From Microcella alkaliphila (GTDB taxonomy: Bacteria > Actinomycetota > Actinomycetes > Actinomycetales > Microbacteriaceae), in assembly GCF_002355395.1 (NCBI RefSeq), contig NZ_AP017315.1, positions 744,001 through 808,000 on the forward strand: a stretch of 64,000 nucleotides of DNA, in the 5' to 3' direction. Below, piece by piece: positions 7,349 through 15,979 of the stretch. The stretch's first letter is position 1, and the number at the start of each line of letters is the position of its first letter. The translations under genes and the position numbers were made by a program. The notes under the pieces were generated by a model that saw only the letters and a program-made list of their open reading frames with translations, did not search any database and was not told the DNA's origin.

Positions 7349-9100
7349 GTGTCTCAGCCCTGCGACCTCCTGTTTACGAACGGGGTCGTGTGGCGCGGCA
7401 CGGGCGGTTCGTCGTTGCCGGAGCGCCTCGACGTCGCCGTCTCCGACGGCGTCATCGTCGCGGTGGATGCTGATCTCGACACTCTGCGCGGGCCCGACAC
7501 CGAGGTGGTCGATCTGGCGGGTGGCCTGCTGCACGCCGGGTTTGTCGACGCGCACATCCACCCCATCCAGGGTGGGCTCGAGCGACTGTCGTGTGACCTG
7601 AGCGAGGGGTCATCGGTGTCGGAGTACCTCGACATCGTCGCGCGCTTTGCCGTGGTGAACCCGCCTCGCGGCTGCGACGCTTCGCGCGCCTGGATCACCG
7701 GCGGCGGATGGGCCATGAGCGCCTTCCCGGGTGGCGCGCCCACGGCCGCCGAACTCGATGCAGTCGAGCCGATTCGCCCGGTGTTTCTGTACAACCGCGA
7801 CCACCACGGCGCGTGGGCGAATTCGGCGGCGCTCGCCCTTGCCGGTATCACGGCCGAGACCCCCGACCCGGCCGACGGCCGCATCGAGCGGCTGCCCGAC
7901 GGATCGCCGTCGGGAACCCTGCACGAGGGGGCCGCGAAGCTCGTCGCGGCGGTCGCGCCCGACCCGACGCCCGACGACGAGTTCGCAGCGCTGCTCGAGG
8001 CGCAGCGGTATGCGCTGAGCCTCGGCATCACCGGGTGGCAGGACGCGATTATCGGCAACTACTTCGGAGCCTCGGACACCGCGCTCGTCTACCGGCGCGC
8101 CCTCGATGAGGGGCGACTTTTCGTCGACGTGACGGGCGCGCTCTGGTGGGACCGCGACCGCGGGGTCGAGCAGGTGCCCGAGTTGGTCGCCCGGCGCGAG
8201 GCGCTCGTCGCGGCGCTCGGGGAGGGCGCCCGCTTCCGCCTCCCGGCCGTGAAGATCATGGCCGACGGCGTGGTCGAGAACGGTACGGCGTCGATGCTTG
8301 AGCCGTACCTGGGCGACGTGGCGAGCCCCGAGCATCCCCACGGCATCGCATTCGTCGGCGGGCAGGCACTGGTCGACGCGATCGTCGCGCTTGACGCGGC
8401 GGGCTTCTCGGCCCACGTGCACGTGATCGGCGACCGGGCGGTGCGCGACGCCCTCGACGGCTTCGCGGCCGCGCGCGAGCGCAACGGCTGGAGCACCCCC
8501 GGCCGCCACCACCTGGCGCACCTGCAGTTCGTGCACCCCGACGATGTGGCGCGCTTCGCCGCGCTCGGCGTGACGGCGAACATGCAGGCGTTGTGGGCGT
8601 GCAACGAGCCGCAGATGCGCGAGCTGACGGTGCCGATCGTGGGGCCGCAGCGCGCCGCGACCCAGTACCCGTTCGCGTCGATCCTGCGTCAGCAACCGGT
8701 GGGCGCGCCGGTGTCCGCCGCCCCGCGCCTGTGCGCCGGCAGCGACTGGCCGGTGTCGACTCCCGAGCCGTGGCAGGCAATCCACGTGGCGGTGAATCGC
8801 ACGCTGCCAGCGAATGACCCCGAGCACGACCCGGAGCCGCTGCTGCCGCACGAGGCGCTGACGCTGGCTGAGGCCCTGCAGGCGTACACTGCCGGCTCCG
8901 CGTGGATCACGGGCCGCGGCCCCGCCGATCCGGTGGTGGATGCGCGCGGTCGCGTCGCGCGCGGCGCGGGCGTCATCGAGGTGGGCGCCGTCGCGGACCT
9001 CGTCGCGACCGACCGCGACCCGTTCGCGGGGCCGGCGGGGAGCATCCACGCGACGCGGAACGTCGGCACCTGGGTCGCGGGCCGCCGCGTGTTCGGCTGA
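7349..9100 (+). CDS. Amidohydrolase family protein (YtcJ-like)
   Basis: This 583-residue metal-dependent hydrolase belongs to the amidohydrolase_3 (YtcJ / N-substituted formamide deformylase-like) group. The metal-binding HxH motif is in VDAHIHPIQ (about residue 70). Downstream metal-site regions are HVHVIGD and the late Asp in AGSDWPVSTPEPW. The C-terminus closes the composite beta domain (GAVADLVATDRDPF). The start is a GTG 34 bp after nrdB, so it may be co-transcribed, though a functional link is not obvious. The substrate is unknown; most YtcJ-like proteins are uncharacterised. Confidence 0.85.
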   Translation: MSQPCDLLFTNGVVWRGTGGSSLPERLDVAVSDGVIVAVDADLDTLRGPDTEVVDLAGGLLHAGFVDAHIHPIQGGLERLSCDLSEGSSVSEYLDIVARFAVVNPPRGCDASRAWITGGGWAMSAFPGGAPTAAELDAVEPIRPVFLYNRDHHGAWANSAALALAGITAETPDPADGRIERLPDGSPSGTLHEGAAKLVAAVAPDPTPDDEFAALLEAQRYALSLGITGWQDAIIGNYFGASDTALVYRRALDEGRLFVDVTGALWWDRDRGVEQVPELVARREALVAALGEGARFRLPAVKIMADGVVENGTASMLEPYLGDVASPEHPHGIAFVGGQALVDAIVALDAAGFSAHVHVIGDRAVRDALDGFAAARERNGWSTPGRHHLAHLQFVHPDDVARFAALGVTANMQALWACNEPQMRELTVPIVGPQRAATQYPFASILRQQPVGAPVSAAPRLCAGSDWPVSTPEPWQAIHVAVNRTLPANDPEHDPEPLLPHEALTLAEALQAYTAGSAWITGRGPADPVVDARGRVARGAGVIEVGAVADLVATDRDPFAGPAGSIHATRNVGTWVAGRRVFG

Positions 9101-9134
9101 ACTGCGGCGCCTCTCCTCGTTCCTCCACAGTGAA

Positions 9135-9151
9135 GTGCTACCGTGTAGCAC
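9135..9151. promoter_or_regulatory. Palindromic operator of the VapBC pair
   Basis: A perfect 6-bp inverted repeat with 5-bp spacer, GTGCTACCGTGTAGCAC, abuts the ATG of the antitoxin gene (9152). Type II antitoxin/toxin complexes bind such palindromes to repress their own promoter. The position leaves no room for a ribosome-binding site, so the transcript is either leaderless or very short-led. Confidence 0.65.
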
Positions 9152-9448
9152 ATGGACCGGATCGGAGTACGCGAGCTGCGGCAGTATGCCAGCAAGTACC
9201 TTGATCGCGTGAAGCGCGGCGAGTCGATCGAGGTGACCGAGCGCGGGGTTCCCATCGCGGTCATCGGGCCGCTGCCGATGGTGAAGAAGTCGAGTGTGCA
9301 GCAACTGACCGATGAAGGGCTTCTGACACCTGGCCGTGGCGCTCTCGCCGCCTGGCTCGCCGCGAATCCTCCGACGCGCGTTGGTGAGGAGCTCCCCGGG
9401 CCCTCGATCGCTCAGGTTCTTGACGAGCAGCGTGAAGAGCGGTTTTAG
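9152..9448 (+). CDS. Type II antitoxin, Phd/YefM-like
   Basis: This 98-residue antitoxin begins MDRIGVRELRQYASKYLDRVKRGE, the Phd/YefM DNA-binding fold that opens VapB-type antitoxins. It is followed by VTERGVPIAVIGPL, the beta hairpin of that fold. The C-terminal half (from about residue 60) is the toxin-wrapping tail. It ends one base before the toxin GTG, so the two are co-translated. It should neutralise the PIN toxin and autorepress at the palindrome overlapping its start. Confidence 0.85.
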   Translation: MDRIGVRELRQYASKYLDRVKRGESIEVTERGVPIAVIGPLPMVKKSSVQQLTDEGLLTPGRGALAAWLAANPPTRVGEELPGPSIAQVLDEQREERF

Positions 9449-9835
9449 GTGCTCTACCTCGACACCTCCGCAGTGGTGAAGCTTCTGATCGCCGAGAATG
9501 AATCTCTCGCCCTGCGGGACTACATCGGCGACCGGGAGTGGGTTTCTAGCGCACTGCTCCGGACAGAGCTCATCCGGGCGCTTGCTCGCGTCGACCCGTC
9601 AGTCGTGCCGCGGGCGCTCGACCTGCTCGAACGGCCCGGTCTCCTGACCGTCGGAACACGCGTGCTCGACACGGCGGCGCGACTCTCGCCGCCATCGCTG
9701 CGCAGCCTCGACGCGATTCACCTCGCCAGCGCGCAGGAGCTTCGCGACGAGCTGACGGCATTCGTTGCCTACGACGACCGGTTGCTGGCCGCGGCGTCCT
9801 CGTTGGGGATGCGCACCGCATCGCCGGCTCCGTAG
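9449..9835 (+). CDS. VapC-type PIN-domain toxin
   Basis: This 128-residue PIN-domain ribonuclease is the toxin of the pair. The acidic active site is complete: Asp5 in LDTSAVVK, Glu in RTELIRAL (about residue 39), Asp in SLDAIHLASA (about 92), and Asp in VAYDDRLL (about 110). VapC toxins usually cleave tRNA or the sarcin-ricin loop; the target here is unknown. The GTG start directly follows the antitoxin stop. No frame damage is visible. Confidence 0.88.
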   Translation: MLYLDTSAVVKLLIAENESLALRDYIGDREWVSSALLRTELIRALARVDPSVVPRALDLLERPGLLTVGTRVLDTAARLSPPSLRSLDAIHLASAQELRDELTAFVAYDDRLLAAASSLGMRTASPAP

Positions 9836-9848
9836 TCAGCAGCACGCA

Positions 9849-9998
9849 ATGTTCGCCGTCTCCGGCACGTTCGCGGACGGCTCAGCTCAGCTCAGCGTCG
9901 GCGGGTTTACGGGGTTTGCGGCGGTGTGTGTCGCGGTGATCCTGGTCAGCCTGCTCACGGCAAAACTGCGGCCGGGGAGCCGCGCCGTCACTCCGTGA
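9849..9998 (+). pseudogene. Possible remnant of a membrane transporter tail
   Basis: A 49-residue reading frame starts at ATG 9849 and contains one hydrophobic segment (FTGFAAVCVAVILVSLLTAKL) followed by a short basic tail. It resembles the last helix of an MFS transporter and is too short to work alone. It overlaps the 3' end of the DUF2332 gene on the other strand by 11 bp. I read it as a relic between the VapBC pair and DUF2332; it may not be expressed. Confidence 0.3.
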
Positions 9999-10956
9999 GG
10001 GCCTCAAGGCGACCGCCGTGCGGTGCCGCGAGCCCAAGCGCTTGGCCGTCGAGAGCGAGGACGAACAGGCGTTCGGCGCGTTCGTGGTCGGCTGGCGGAA
10101 CCCGAACGTTGGACATCACGTCCCGCCCCTCGAGGCTGATGACGTGGTCGGCGAGCTGCCGTAGGGACGCGGCCGCGCGCATCCGGTCGTCGGGGGAGAG
10201 GTAGGCGAAGACGGCGCTGTGCACGACCACGAGCGTCGCGTCGTCCGGAGCATCGGCGACGAGAGCCGTGAGGTCGTCGCGCAGGTCGCCGCGCGTGATC
10301 GACGGGCGCGCCGCGGCCACCGTCTGCAGTGCTCGGTCGAGACGCTCTCGGCGCTCGGTGTGCTCGGGCCAGACAAGTGTCTTGAGCCAGGCCACCTCGT
10401 CGCGGTCGTCGAGCGAAACCGGGTTGAGGTCGATGCCATGTCGCCACACGATGTCGGGCATGGAAGTGGGAGCGTCGATACCCCGCAACTCGCAGGTCAT
10501 CGTCACGTACCCGGCGTCGCGTCGGGGCACGAGCTCTGACGTCGTTCCGTCAGCGTCGAATACATACCGGTAGTAATCGGGCACCAGGCAGGTGCCGGCG
10601 GCGGCCCCCAGCTCCAGCAGAGCGATCGGCCCCGGGATGCGCGCGAGCGCGACGGCGAGGTACGCGCTGCGGGCGGCTTCGTTGGTCTGTGTGGACCGAG
10701 AGATCACCGTGTCGCGCACGGCGGCCCAGTGCGCGCTGAGCCAATGCACGAGTGCGTCGGCCTCTGATGGTGCGCCGTGCCAGCGCGCAGCCGCGAACAC
10801 CAGATTGGGCTGCTTTTTCCCGGCCGGGAGAGCGTCGATGAGGTTGATCAGCGCGTCGTTCGCCGCAATCGCGCGCGCCCACGCGGCATACTGCGCGCTC
10901 AAGCCGTCAGCCTCGACGCGGGCCCAGCGATCCCACCTGCTCACCAGTGAATTCAT
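9988..10956 (-). CDS. DUF2332 family protein
   Basis: This is a 322-residue protein of the DUF2332 family, whose function is not established. It has typical blocks: WARAIAANDALINLIDALP near the N-terminus, PNLVFAAARW, the central GALLEL-like segment PIALLELGAAAGTCLVPDYY, and the C-terminal HSAVFAYLSPDDR. Some of these look like a methyltransferase-type nucleotide fold, but I cannot confirm that. The frame is open to 11079; ATG 10956 is chosen because the extra 41 residues are low-complexity and the family N-terminus starts there. It lies downstream of hrpA on the same strand. Confidence 0.75.
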   Translation of the reverse strand: MNSLVSRWDRWARVEADGLSAQYAAWARAIAANDALINLIDALPAGKKQPNLVFAAARWHGAPSEADALVHWLSAHWAAVRDTVISRSTQTNEAARSAYLAVALARIPGPIALLELGAAAGTCLVPDYYRYVFDADGTTSELVPRRDAGYVTMTCELRGIDAPTSMPDIVWRHGIDLNPVSLDDRDEVAWLKTLVWPEHTERRERLDRALQTVAAARPSITRGDLRDDLTALVADAPDDATLVVVHSAVFAYLSPDDRMRAAASLRQLADHVISLEGRDVMSNVRVPPADHERAERLFVLALDGQALGLAAPHGGRLEALTE

Positions 10957-10979
10957 CCGGCAACCGTAGCGACCGACGT

Positions 10980-13900
10980 CTACCCCGCGAGCGCCTTCCG
11001 CACCCTCTGCACCGAGATGCGCCCGTGCGGCCCGAGTGGCTGGGCGAAGAGCGACAGGCGTAGCTCCTCGAGCATCCACCGCACCGTGACCAGGTTGGCA
11101 CGTGCGTCCGCCGCGAGCGGCAACACCCCGCCCGCCTGCCCGAACAGGTGCAGTGCCGACTCGAACTCGGTCTGACCGGCGCGGTCGCGGCCCGGGTTGT
11201 CGGCCAGCTTCTCCACCCGGTGCACGATGCCGCGCAGGTAGACGACCAGCCGCGGCAGGCGCTCGAGCCCCGTGCGGCCGATGAAGCCGTCAAACACCAG
11301 CTGCCCCAGCTGCGCGCGGCAGTCGGCCAGCGGTGCCATGAGCGACAGCGACGAGCTCCGGCTGATCGCGACGTCCGCCTCGCGGGCTGCCGCCAAGACG
11401 GATGCTGCCGTCGCCACGATCCGGAACAGGCGATCCGGCAACCCCCGGTTCACCGCGTCGCGGACCGACTCGAAGTCGGCGCGCGTCCACGGCAGCTCGC
11501 CGCGAGCATCCAATTCGGCGTCGATGACGGCGCGCAGCGCGTCGTCGATCAGCGCCGCCGTCGACCGGTACGGGGAGGCCGCCAGCGACAGCTTCTCGGC
11601 GTGGGTCAGGTGCTCCTGCACGTAGCTCAGCGGCGACGGCACGGCCAGCTGCACGAGGCGCCGCACTCCCGCCCGGTGGGCTCGCAGCTGGTCGTCGACC
11701 GACACCTGCAGGCGCAGCGCGACCGCTGCACCCTCGTCGACGAGCGCCGGATACCCGCGGATCGTCGTCTCGGCCCGCCGCACCTCCACCTGTCGGGGCA
11801 CGGTGCCGCCCTCGCCGACCGTGTCGTCCCAGACGGTGATGCCGCCGCGCTCGATCGGAGCCCGGGCCGCCGCCGTCGCCACGCGCGCCACCGAGTCGCG
11901 GGTGCGGCTCTTCAACTTCGCCTGCAGCGACCCCAGGTCGGTGCCGCGCGCAAGCCGCCGGCCGCGGTCGTCGACGACGGCGTAGCCCATGCGCAGGTGC
12001 GCGGGCAGGCGCTCGAGATCGAAGTCGTCGGGCTCGACCGGCGTGAACGTCTGCCGGCGAATCTCGCGCGCCAGAAACTCGGTGATGCGCAGCTCGCGCA
12101 GGTCGGCGCCGTCGGGCACCTCCGCCAGCAGCCGCGTCGCCCAGTCGGCGGCAGGCACCACGTTGCGCCGAACCGACTTCGGCAGCGTCTTGATGAGCGC
12201 CGTCACGAGCTCGTGGCGCAGGCCCGGCACCAGCCAGTCGAAGCCGGCGTCGTCGAGTCGCGGCAACAGCGGCAGCGGCACCGTGACCGTCACGCCGTCG
12301 TCGACACTGCCGGGCTCGAAGCGATAGCCGACACTCAGTGTCTGATCGCCGAGCGTCAGCCGGGTCGGGTACGCGTCGTCGTCGCCCTGCGGAAGCTCCT
12401 CCGCGTCGACGAGGTCGCCTCTTGTCAGCGTGAGCAGATCGGGATGCTCGCGGCGCGCATCCCGCCACCACCGTTCAAAGCGGCGCACGTCGGTCACGTC
12501 GTCGGGCAGTTTCTCGTCGTAGAAGTCGACGAGCTTCTCGTCGTCGAGCAGGATGTCGCGGCGACGCTGCCGCTCCTCGAGTTTTTCGAGCTCGCGGCGC
12601 AGCTGCGCGTTCGTGCGGTGGAACGCGGTAAGGCGCTTGTCGAGGCGCGAAGTGTCCCAGTCGCCCTCGACGAGCGCGTGGCGAATGAACAGCTCGCGGG
12701 CGAGCGGCGCGTCGATGCGGGCCAGCTGCGCGCGGCGGCGCGGCACGATGGGCACGCCGAACAGCGTGACCTTCTCGTCGACGACGGCGGAGCCCTGGCG
12801 CTTCTCCCACCGCGGCTCGCTGTACTGCCGCTTCACGAGGTGGGCGGCGAGAGGCTCGGCCCACGCGGGGTCGATCTGCGCGACCGTGCGGGCAAACAGC
12901 CGGCTGGTCTCGACAAGTTCGGCGGCCATCACAGCGGCCGGCTGCTTTTTCGCCAGCCCCGAGCCGGGGAAGATCACGAAGCGACGCTGCCGCGCGCCCA
13001 GGTACTCCCGACCGCGGGCGGCGCGGCCGGGGGAGCGGCCGTCGCGACCCTTATTCGTCGAGGTCGGGCTGCCCGCGTCACGGTCGTCGCGCAAGCCGAT
13101 GTGGCTGAGCAGGCCTGAGAGCAAGGCGCGGTGGATGGCGTCGGCGTCGCTCGTCTCCGGCATCGCGCCGCCGCGTACCGCGTCTTTCGGCAGCAGGCGC
13201 CTGACTTGCCTCTCGACGTCCTGCCACTCGCGAATGCGCAGGTAGTTGAGGAACTCGCCGCGCACCTCGCGCCGGAACGCGTTGCCGCTCAGCTCTTTCT
13301 GCCGCCGCTGCAGATGCTTCCAGAGGTTCAGAAGGGTGATGAAGTCGCTCGTCGGGTCGCGGAATCGCCCGTGCAGCTGGTCGGCCTTCTCGCGATGCTC
13401 GGCGGGCCGCTCGCGCGGGTCTTGAATGCTCAGCCCCGCCACGATCGCGATGACCTCGCGCGCGACACCGAGTTTCTGCGCCTCGACGACCATGCGCGCA
13501 TACCGCGGGTCAAGTGGCAGCGGCGCGATCGCCCGGCCGACGTGGGTGATGCGCAGCTCGTCGCCGCGCTTGTCGATCGCGCCGAGCTCGAGCAGCAGGT
13601 CGACGCCGTCCTTCACCCCGCGCTTGTCGGGTGGCTGCAGGAAGGGGAAGCGTTCGATGTCGCCGAGCCCGAGCGAGATCATCTGCAGGATCACCGCCGC
13701 GAGGTTCGTGCGCAGAATCTCGGGGTCGGTGAACGCGGGCCGCTTGTCGAAGTCGAGCTGCGAGTACAGCCGGATCGCAATGCCGTCACTGGTGCGCCCC
13801 GCGCGGCCGGAGCGTTGGTTGGCGCTCGCCTGCGAGATCGGTTCGATCGGCAGGCGCTGCACCTTCGCCCGCGCCGAGTAGCGCGAGATGCGGGCCGTGC

Positions 13901-14912
13901 CGGTGTCGACGACGCTGCGGATTCCCGGCACCGTCAGGCTCGTCTCGGCGACGTTCGTCGCGAGAATGATGCGGCGATGGATGCCCGGGGCCGGCCTTTC
14001 GAAAACACGGTGCTGTTCGGCGGCCGACAACCGGCCGTAGAGCGGCAACACCTCGGTGGCGGCGCCTCGCGGTCCGCGTTTCTGGAAGTGGCCGCGGAGC
14101 GCGTCTGCCGCATCCCGGATCTCGTTCTCGCCGCTGAAGAAGACGAGCACGTCGCCGTCGGTGTCGCGCTCGAGCTCGTCGACGGCGGCGATGACGCCCT
14201 CGATCATGTCGATGGCGTCGTCGGGGGTGCTGGGGGCGTCGGCGCCGTCCGACTCGTCGCCGTCGTCGCCCGGCACGTCGGCGTCGGGCACGAGCGGCCG
14301 GTACCGAATTTCGACCGGGTAGGTGCGCCCGCTCACCTCGATGATCGGTGCGGGCGTCCCGTCGCCGGCCGCGAAGTGCTTGGCGAAGCTCTCGGGGTCG
14401 ATCGTCGCCGAGGTGATGACGAGCTTCAGGTCGGGGCGGCGGGGGAGGAGCTGTTTGAGGTAGCCGAGCAAGAAGTCGATGGTGAGCGAGCGCTCGTGCG
14501 CCTCGTCGATGATGATCGCGTCGTAGCGGTTCAGCTCGCGGTCTCCGCGGAGCGCCGCGAGCAGGATGCCGTCGGTCATCAGCGTCAGCCGCGTCGCGTC
14601 GGTGACTTCGTCGGTGAAGCGCACCTTGTAGCCGACGGTCTCGCCGACGCGGGTGCCGAGCTCCTCGGCGACGCGCTCGGCGATGGTGCGCGCGGCGATG
14701 CGCCGCGGCTGTGTATGGGCGATGCGCTCGTAGCCCAGTTCGAGCAGCATCTTCGGCAGCTGCGTCGTCTTGCCCGAGCCGGTCTCGCCGGCGACGATCA
14801 CGACCTGGTTGTCGCGCAGAGCCTCGAGGATGTCGTCGCGCCGCTGCGACACCGGCAGGTCCGGTGGGTAGTGGATGCGCGGGGCGGCTCCCGGCGCGGC
14901 GGCGGCAATCAT
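10980..14912 (-). CDS. hrpA: ATP-dependent DEAH-box RNA helicase HrpA
   Basis: This is a 1310-residue cytoplasmic RNA helicase of the HrpA type. Walker A is GETGSGKT (residues 42-49), Walker B is the DEAH box at 136-139, and motif III is SAT (168-170). Motif VI is QRSGRAGRTSDG at about residue 375. The helicase-associated and OB-fold regions follow. The long C-terminal part (from about 700: LFARTVAQIDPAWAEPLAAHLVK) is the DUF3418 extension that marks HrpA homologues. The length is normal for the family. HrpA acts on structured mRNA and stalled ribosomes in E. coli. The start is separated by 99 bp from the divergent ABC-exporter promoter. Confidence 0.93.
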   Translation of the reverse strand: MIAAAAPGAAPRIHYPPDLPVSQRRDDILEALRDNQVVIVAGETGSGKTTQLPKMLLELGYERIAHTQPRRIAARTIAERVAEELGTRVGETVGYKVRFTDEVTDATRLTLMTDGILLAALRGDRELNRYDAIIIDEAHERSLTIDFLLGYLKQLLPRRPDLKLVITSATIDPESFAKHFAAGDGTPAPIIEVSGRTYPVEIRYRPLVPDADVPGDDGDESDGADAPSTPDDAIDMIEGVIAAVDELERDTDGDVLVFFSGENEIRDAADALRGHFQKRGPRGAATEVLPLYGRLSAAEQHRVFERPAPGIHRRIILATNVAETSLTVPGIRSVVDTGTARISRYSARAKVQRLPIEPISQASANQRSGRAGRTSDGIAIRLYSQLDFDKRPAFTDPEILRTNLAAVILQMISLGLGDIERFPFLQPPDKRGVKDGVDLLLELGAIDKRGDELRITHVGRAIAPLPLDPRYARMVVEAQKLGVAREVIAIVAGLSIQDPRERPAEHREKADQLHGRFRDPTSDFITLLNLWKHLQRRQKELSGNAFRREVRGEFLNYLRIREWQDVERQVRRLLPKDAVRGGAMPETSDADAIHRALLSGLLSHIGLRDDRDAGSPTSTNKGRDGRSPGRAARGREYLGARQRRFVIFPGSGLAKKQPAAVMAAELVETSRLFARTVAQIDPAWAEPLAAHLVKRQYSEPRWEKRQGSAVVDEKVTLFGVPIVPRRRAQLARIDAPLARELFIRHALVEGDWDTSRLDKRLTAFHRTNAQLRRELEKLEERQRRRDILLDDEKLVDFYDEKLPDDVTDVRRFERWWRDARREHPDLLTLTRGDLVDAEELPQGDDDAYPTRLTLGDQTLSVGYRFEPGSVDDGVTVTVPLPLLPRLDDAGFDWLVPGLRHELVTALIKTLPKSVRRNVVPAADWATRLLAEVPDGADLRELRITEFLAREIRRQTFTPVEPDDFDLERLPAHLRMGYAVVDDRGRRLARGTDLGSLQAKLKSRTRDSVARVATAAARAPIERGGITVWDDTVGEGGTVPRQVEVRRAETTIRGYPALVDEGAAVALRLQVSVDDQLRAHRAGVRRLVQLAVPSPLSYVQEHLTHAEKLSLAASPYRSTAALIDDALRAVIDAELDARGELPWTRADFESVRDAVNRGLPDRLFRIVATAASVLAAAREADVAISRSSSLSLMAPLADCRAQLGQLVFDGFIGRTGLERLPRLVVYLRGIVHRVEKLADNPGRDRAGQTEFESALHLFGQAGGVLPLAADARANLVTVRWMLEELRLSLFAQPLGPHGRISVQRVRKALAG

Positions 14913-14976
14913 CAGCCCTCCAGTCTATGGCGGGGTGTCTGCGCTGACGACGCAGAGTGCTCACTCGCAAAGTCTG

Positions 14977-15008
14977 TTGACACGAAAAGTAGTTTGCATT
15001 ACAAAGTA
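14977..15008 (+). promoter_or_regulatory. Promoter and operator of the ABC exporter operon
   Basis: TTGACA (14977-14982) and TACAAA (15000-15005) are 17 bp apart, a near-ideal sigma-70-type promoter. The expected start of transcription falls on or next to ATG 15012, so the message is probably leaderless. A 7-bp inverted repeat with one mismatch, TAGTTTG and CAAAGTA around CATTA (14990-15008), covers the -10 element. It is the likely binding site for the winged-helix regulator encoded second in the operon. Confidence 0.65.
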
Positions 15009-15011
15009 AGT

Positions 15012-15686
15012 ATGGGGAACACGAACAACAGCCCAGACGACCGGCGCGACGACCTTGAGGACGAACTCGCCGACCCGGCAGCGGCGCTCGGGCTGATTCG
15101 CGAGCAGCAGGCCGAGGTCGCACGGCGCCAGATTTCGGGCGTGCCCTGGATTCTCGGCGTGTGGGGCGTTGCGTGGAGCGTCGGCTTCCTCGCTCTATGG
15201 TCGGGTTACGCGGGAGGTAACCCGTGGTTTCAGTTGCCTCTGAGCCTGGCCGGCGGCATCTTCGGCGTCCTGATCCTCACGGCAATCGTCACGTCGGCGG
15301 TCATTGGGGCCCGGCTTGATCGCGGCATCGAGGGCTCGTCTGCTTTCCCGGGTGCCGTCTACGGTCTCAGCTGGATGCTCGGCTCGATCTTCGTCTTCGC
15401 GGTCGGCATCGCGCTCAACCGAGCTGGCGCCGACTCGATGCTGTTATCGCTCTACTACCCAGCCGCGTACACACTCGTCGCCGGCCTCATCTACCTGATG
15501 GGGGCCGCTCTGTGGCGGTCCATGGATCAATTGATCTTGGGCGTCATCATCCTGATCGCCGCGGCCATCGCCCCGTTTTTCGGTGCCCCGACCAACAACC
15601 TCGTGATGGCCCTCCTTGGCGGCGGCTCCTTCCTCATCGCCGGCCTCGTCATGCACCTGAACCTGCGGCGGGGGAGAGTCGCGTGA
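15012..15686 (+). CDS. Multi-pass membrane protein of an ABC exporter operon
   Basis: This 224-residue protein has a polar, acidic N-terminus (about 40 residues) followed by five or six hydrophobic segments from about residue 45 (WILGVWGVAWSVGFLALW and later). It has no domain I can name. It is the first gene of a tightly overlapping operon with a winged-helix regulator, an ABC ATPase and an ABC-2 permease, suggesting a sensor or accessory membrane component for that exporter. The ATG 15012 is chosen because it starts the hydrophilic N-terminus and sits directly at the predicted transcription start. Its stop overlaps the next GTG by 4 nt. Confidence 0.75.
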   Translation: MGNTNNSPDDRRDDLEDELADPAAALGLIREQQAEVARRQISGVPWILGVWGVAWSVGFLALWSGYAGGNPWFQLPLSLAGGIFGVLILTAIVTSAVIGARLDRGIEGSSAFPGAVYGLSWMLGSIFVFAVGIALNRAGADSMLLSLYYPAAYTLVAGLIYLMGAALWRSMDQLILGVIILIAAAIAPFFGAPTNNLVMALLGGGSFLIAGLVMHLNLRRGRVA

Positions 15687-15979
15687 CCGACCTCGATCCG
15701 GTCATCCACGCCGCCGCGCGCCTGCGCATCTCGGCGACGCTCGCGAGCCTCGAGGAGGGCGACCGCATCACCTTCCCCCGCCTGCAAGAGCTGCTCGACA
15801 TGACTGCCGGCAACCTGTCGACGCACCTGCGAAAGCTCGAAGACGCCGAGTACGTCGTCGTCGAGAAGACCCACAAGGGCCGCACGCCCGTCACCTACGT
15901 TGCCCTTACCCGTCGCGGTCGCCGCGCGTTCGAGGACTACACCGACACCCTCCGCTCACTGTTGGGAGACAGCGCATGA
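15683..15979 (+). CDS. Winged-helix transcriptional regulator
   Basis: This compact 98-residue DNA-binding protein is a single winged-helix domain of the MarR/ArsR-like type. The helix-turn-helix is in ITFPRLQELLDMTAGNLSTHLRKLEDAEYV and the wing in VVEKTHKGRTPVTYVALTRRGRRAF. It overlaps both neighbours by 4 nt (GTGA at its start, ATGA at its end), so it is translationally coupled in the ABC exporter operon. It most likely represses the operon by binding the imperfect palindrome over the -10 element. The ligand is unknown. Confidence 0.85.
   Translation: MTDLDPVIHAAARLRISATLASLEEGDRITFPRLQELLDMTAGNLSTHLRKLEDAEYVVVEKTHKGRTPVTYVALTRRGRRAFEDYTDTLRSLLGDSA

Noticed and set aside
13131..15011. Long plus-strand frame leading into the membrane protein at 15012
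   Set aside because: The part before 15012 is antisense to hrpA; the promoter and the hydrophobic pattern place the real start at 15012.
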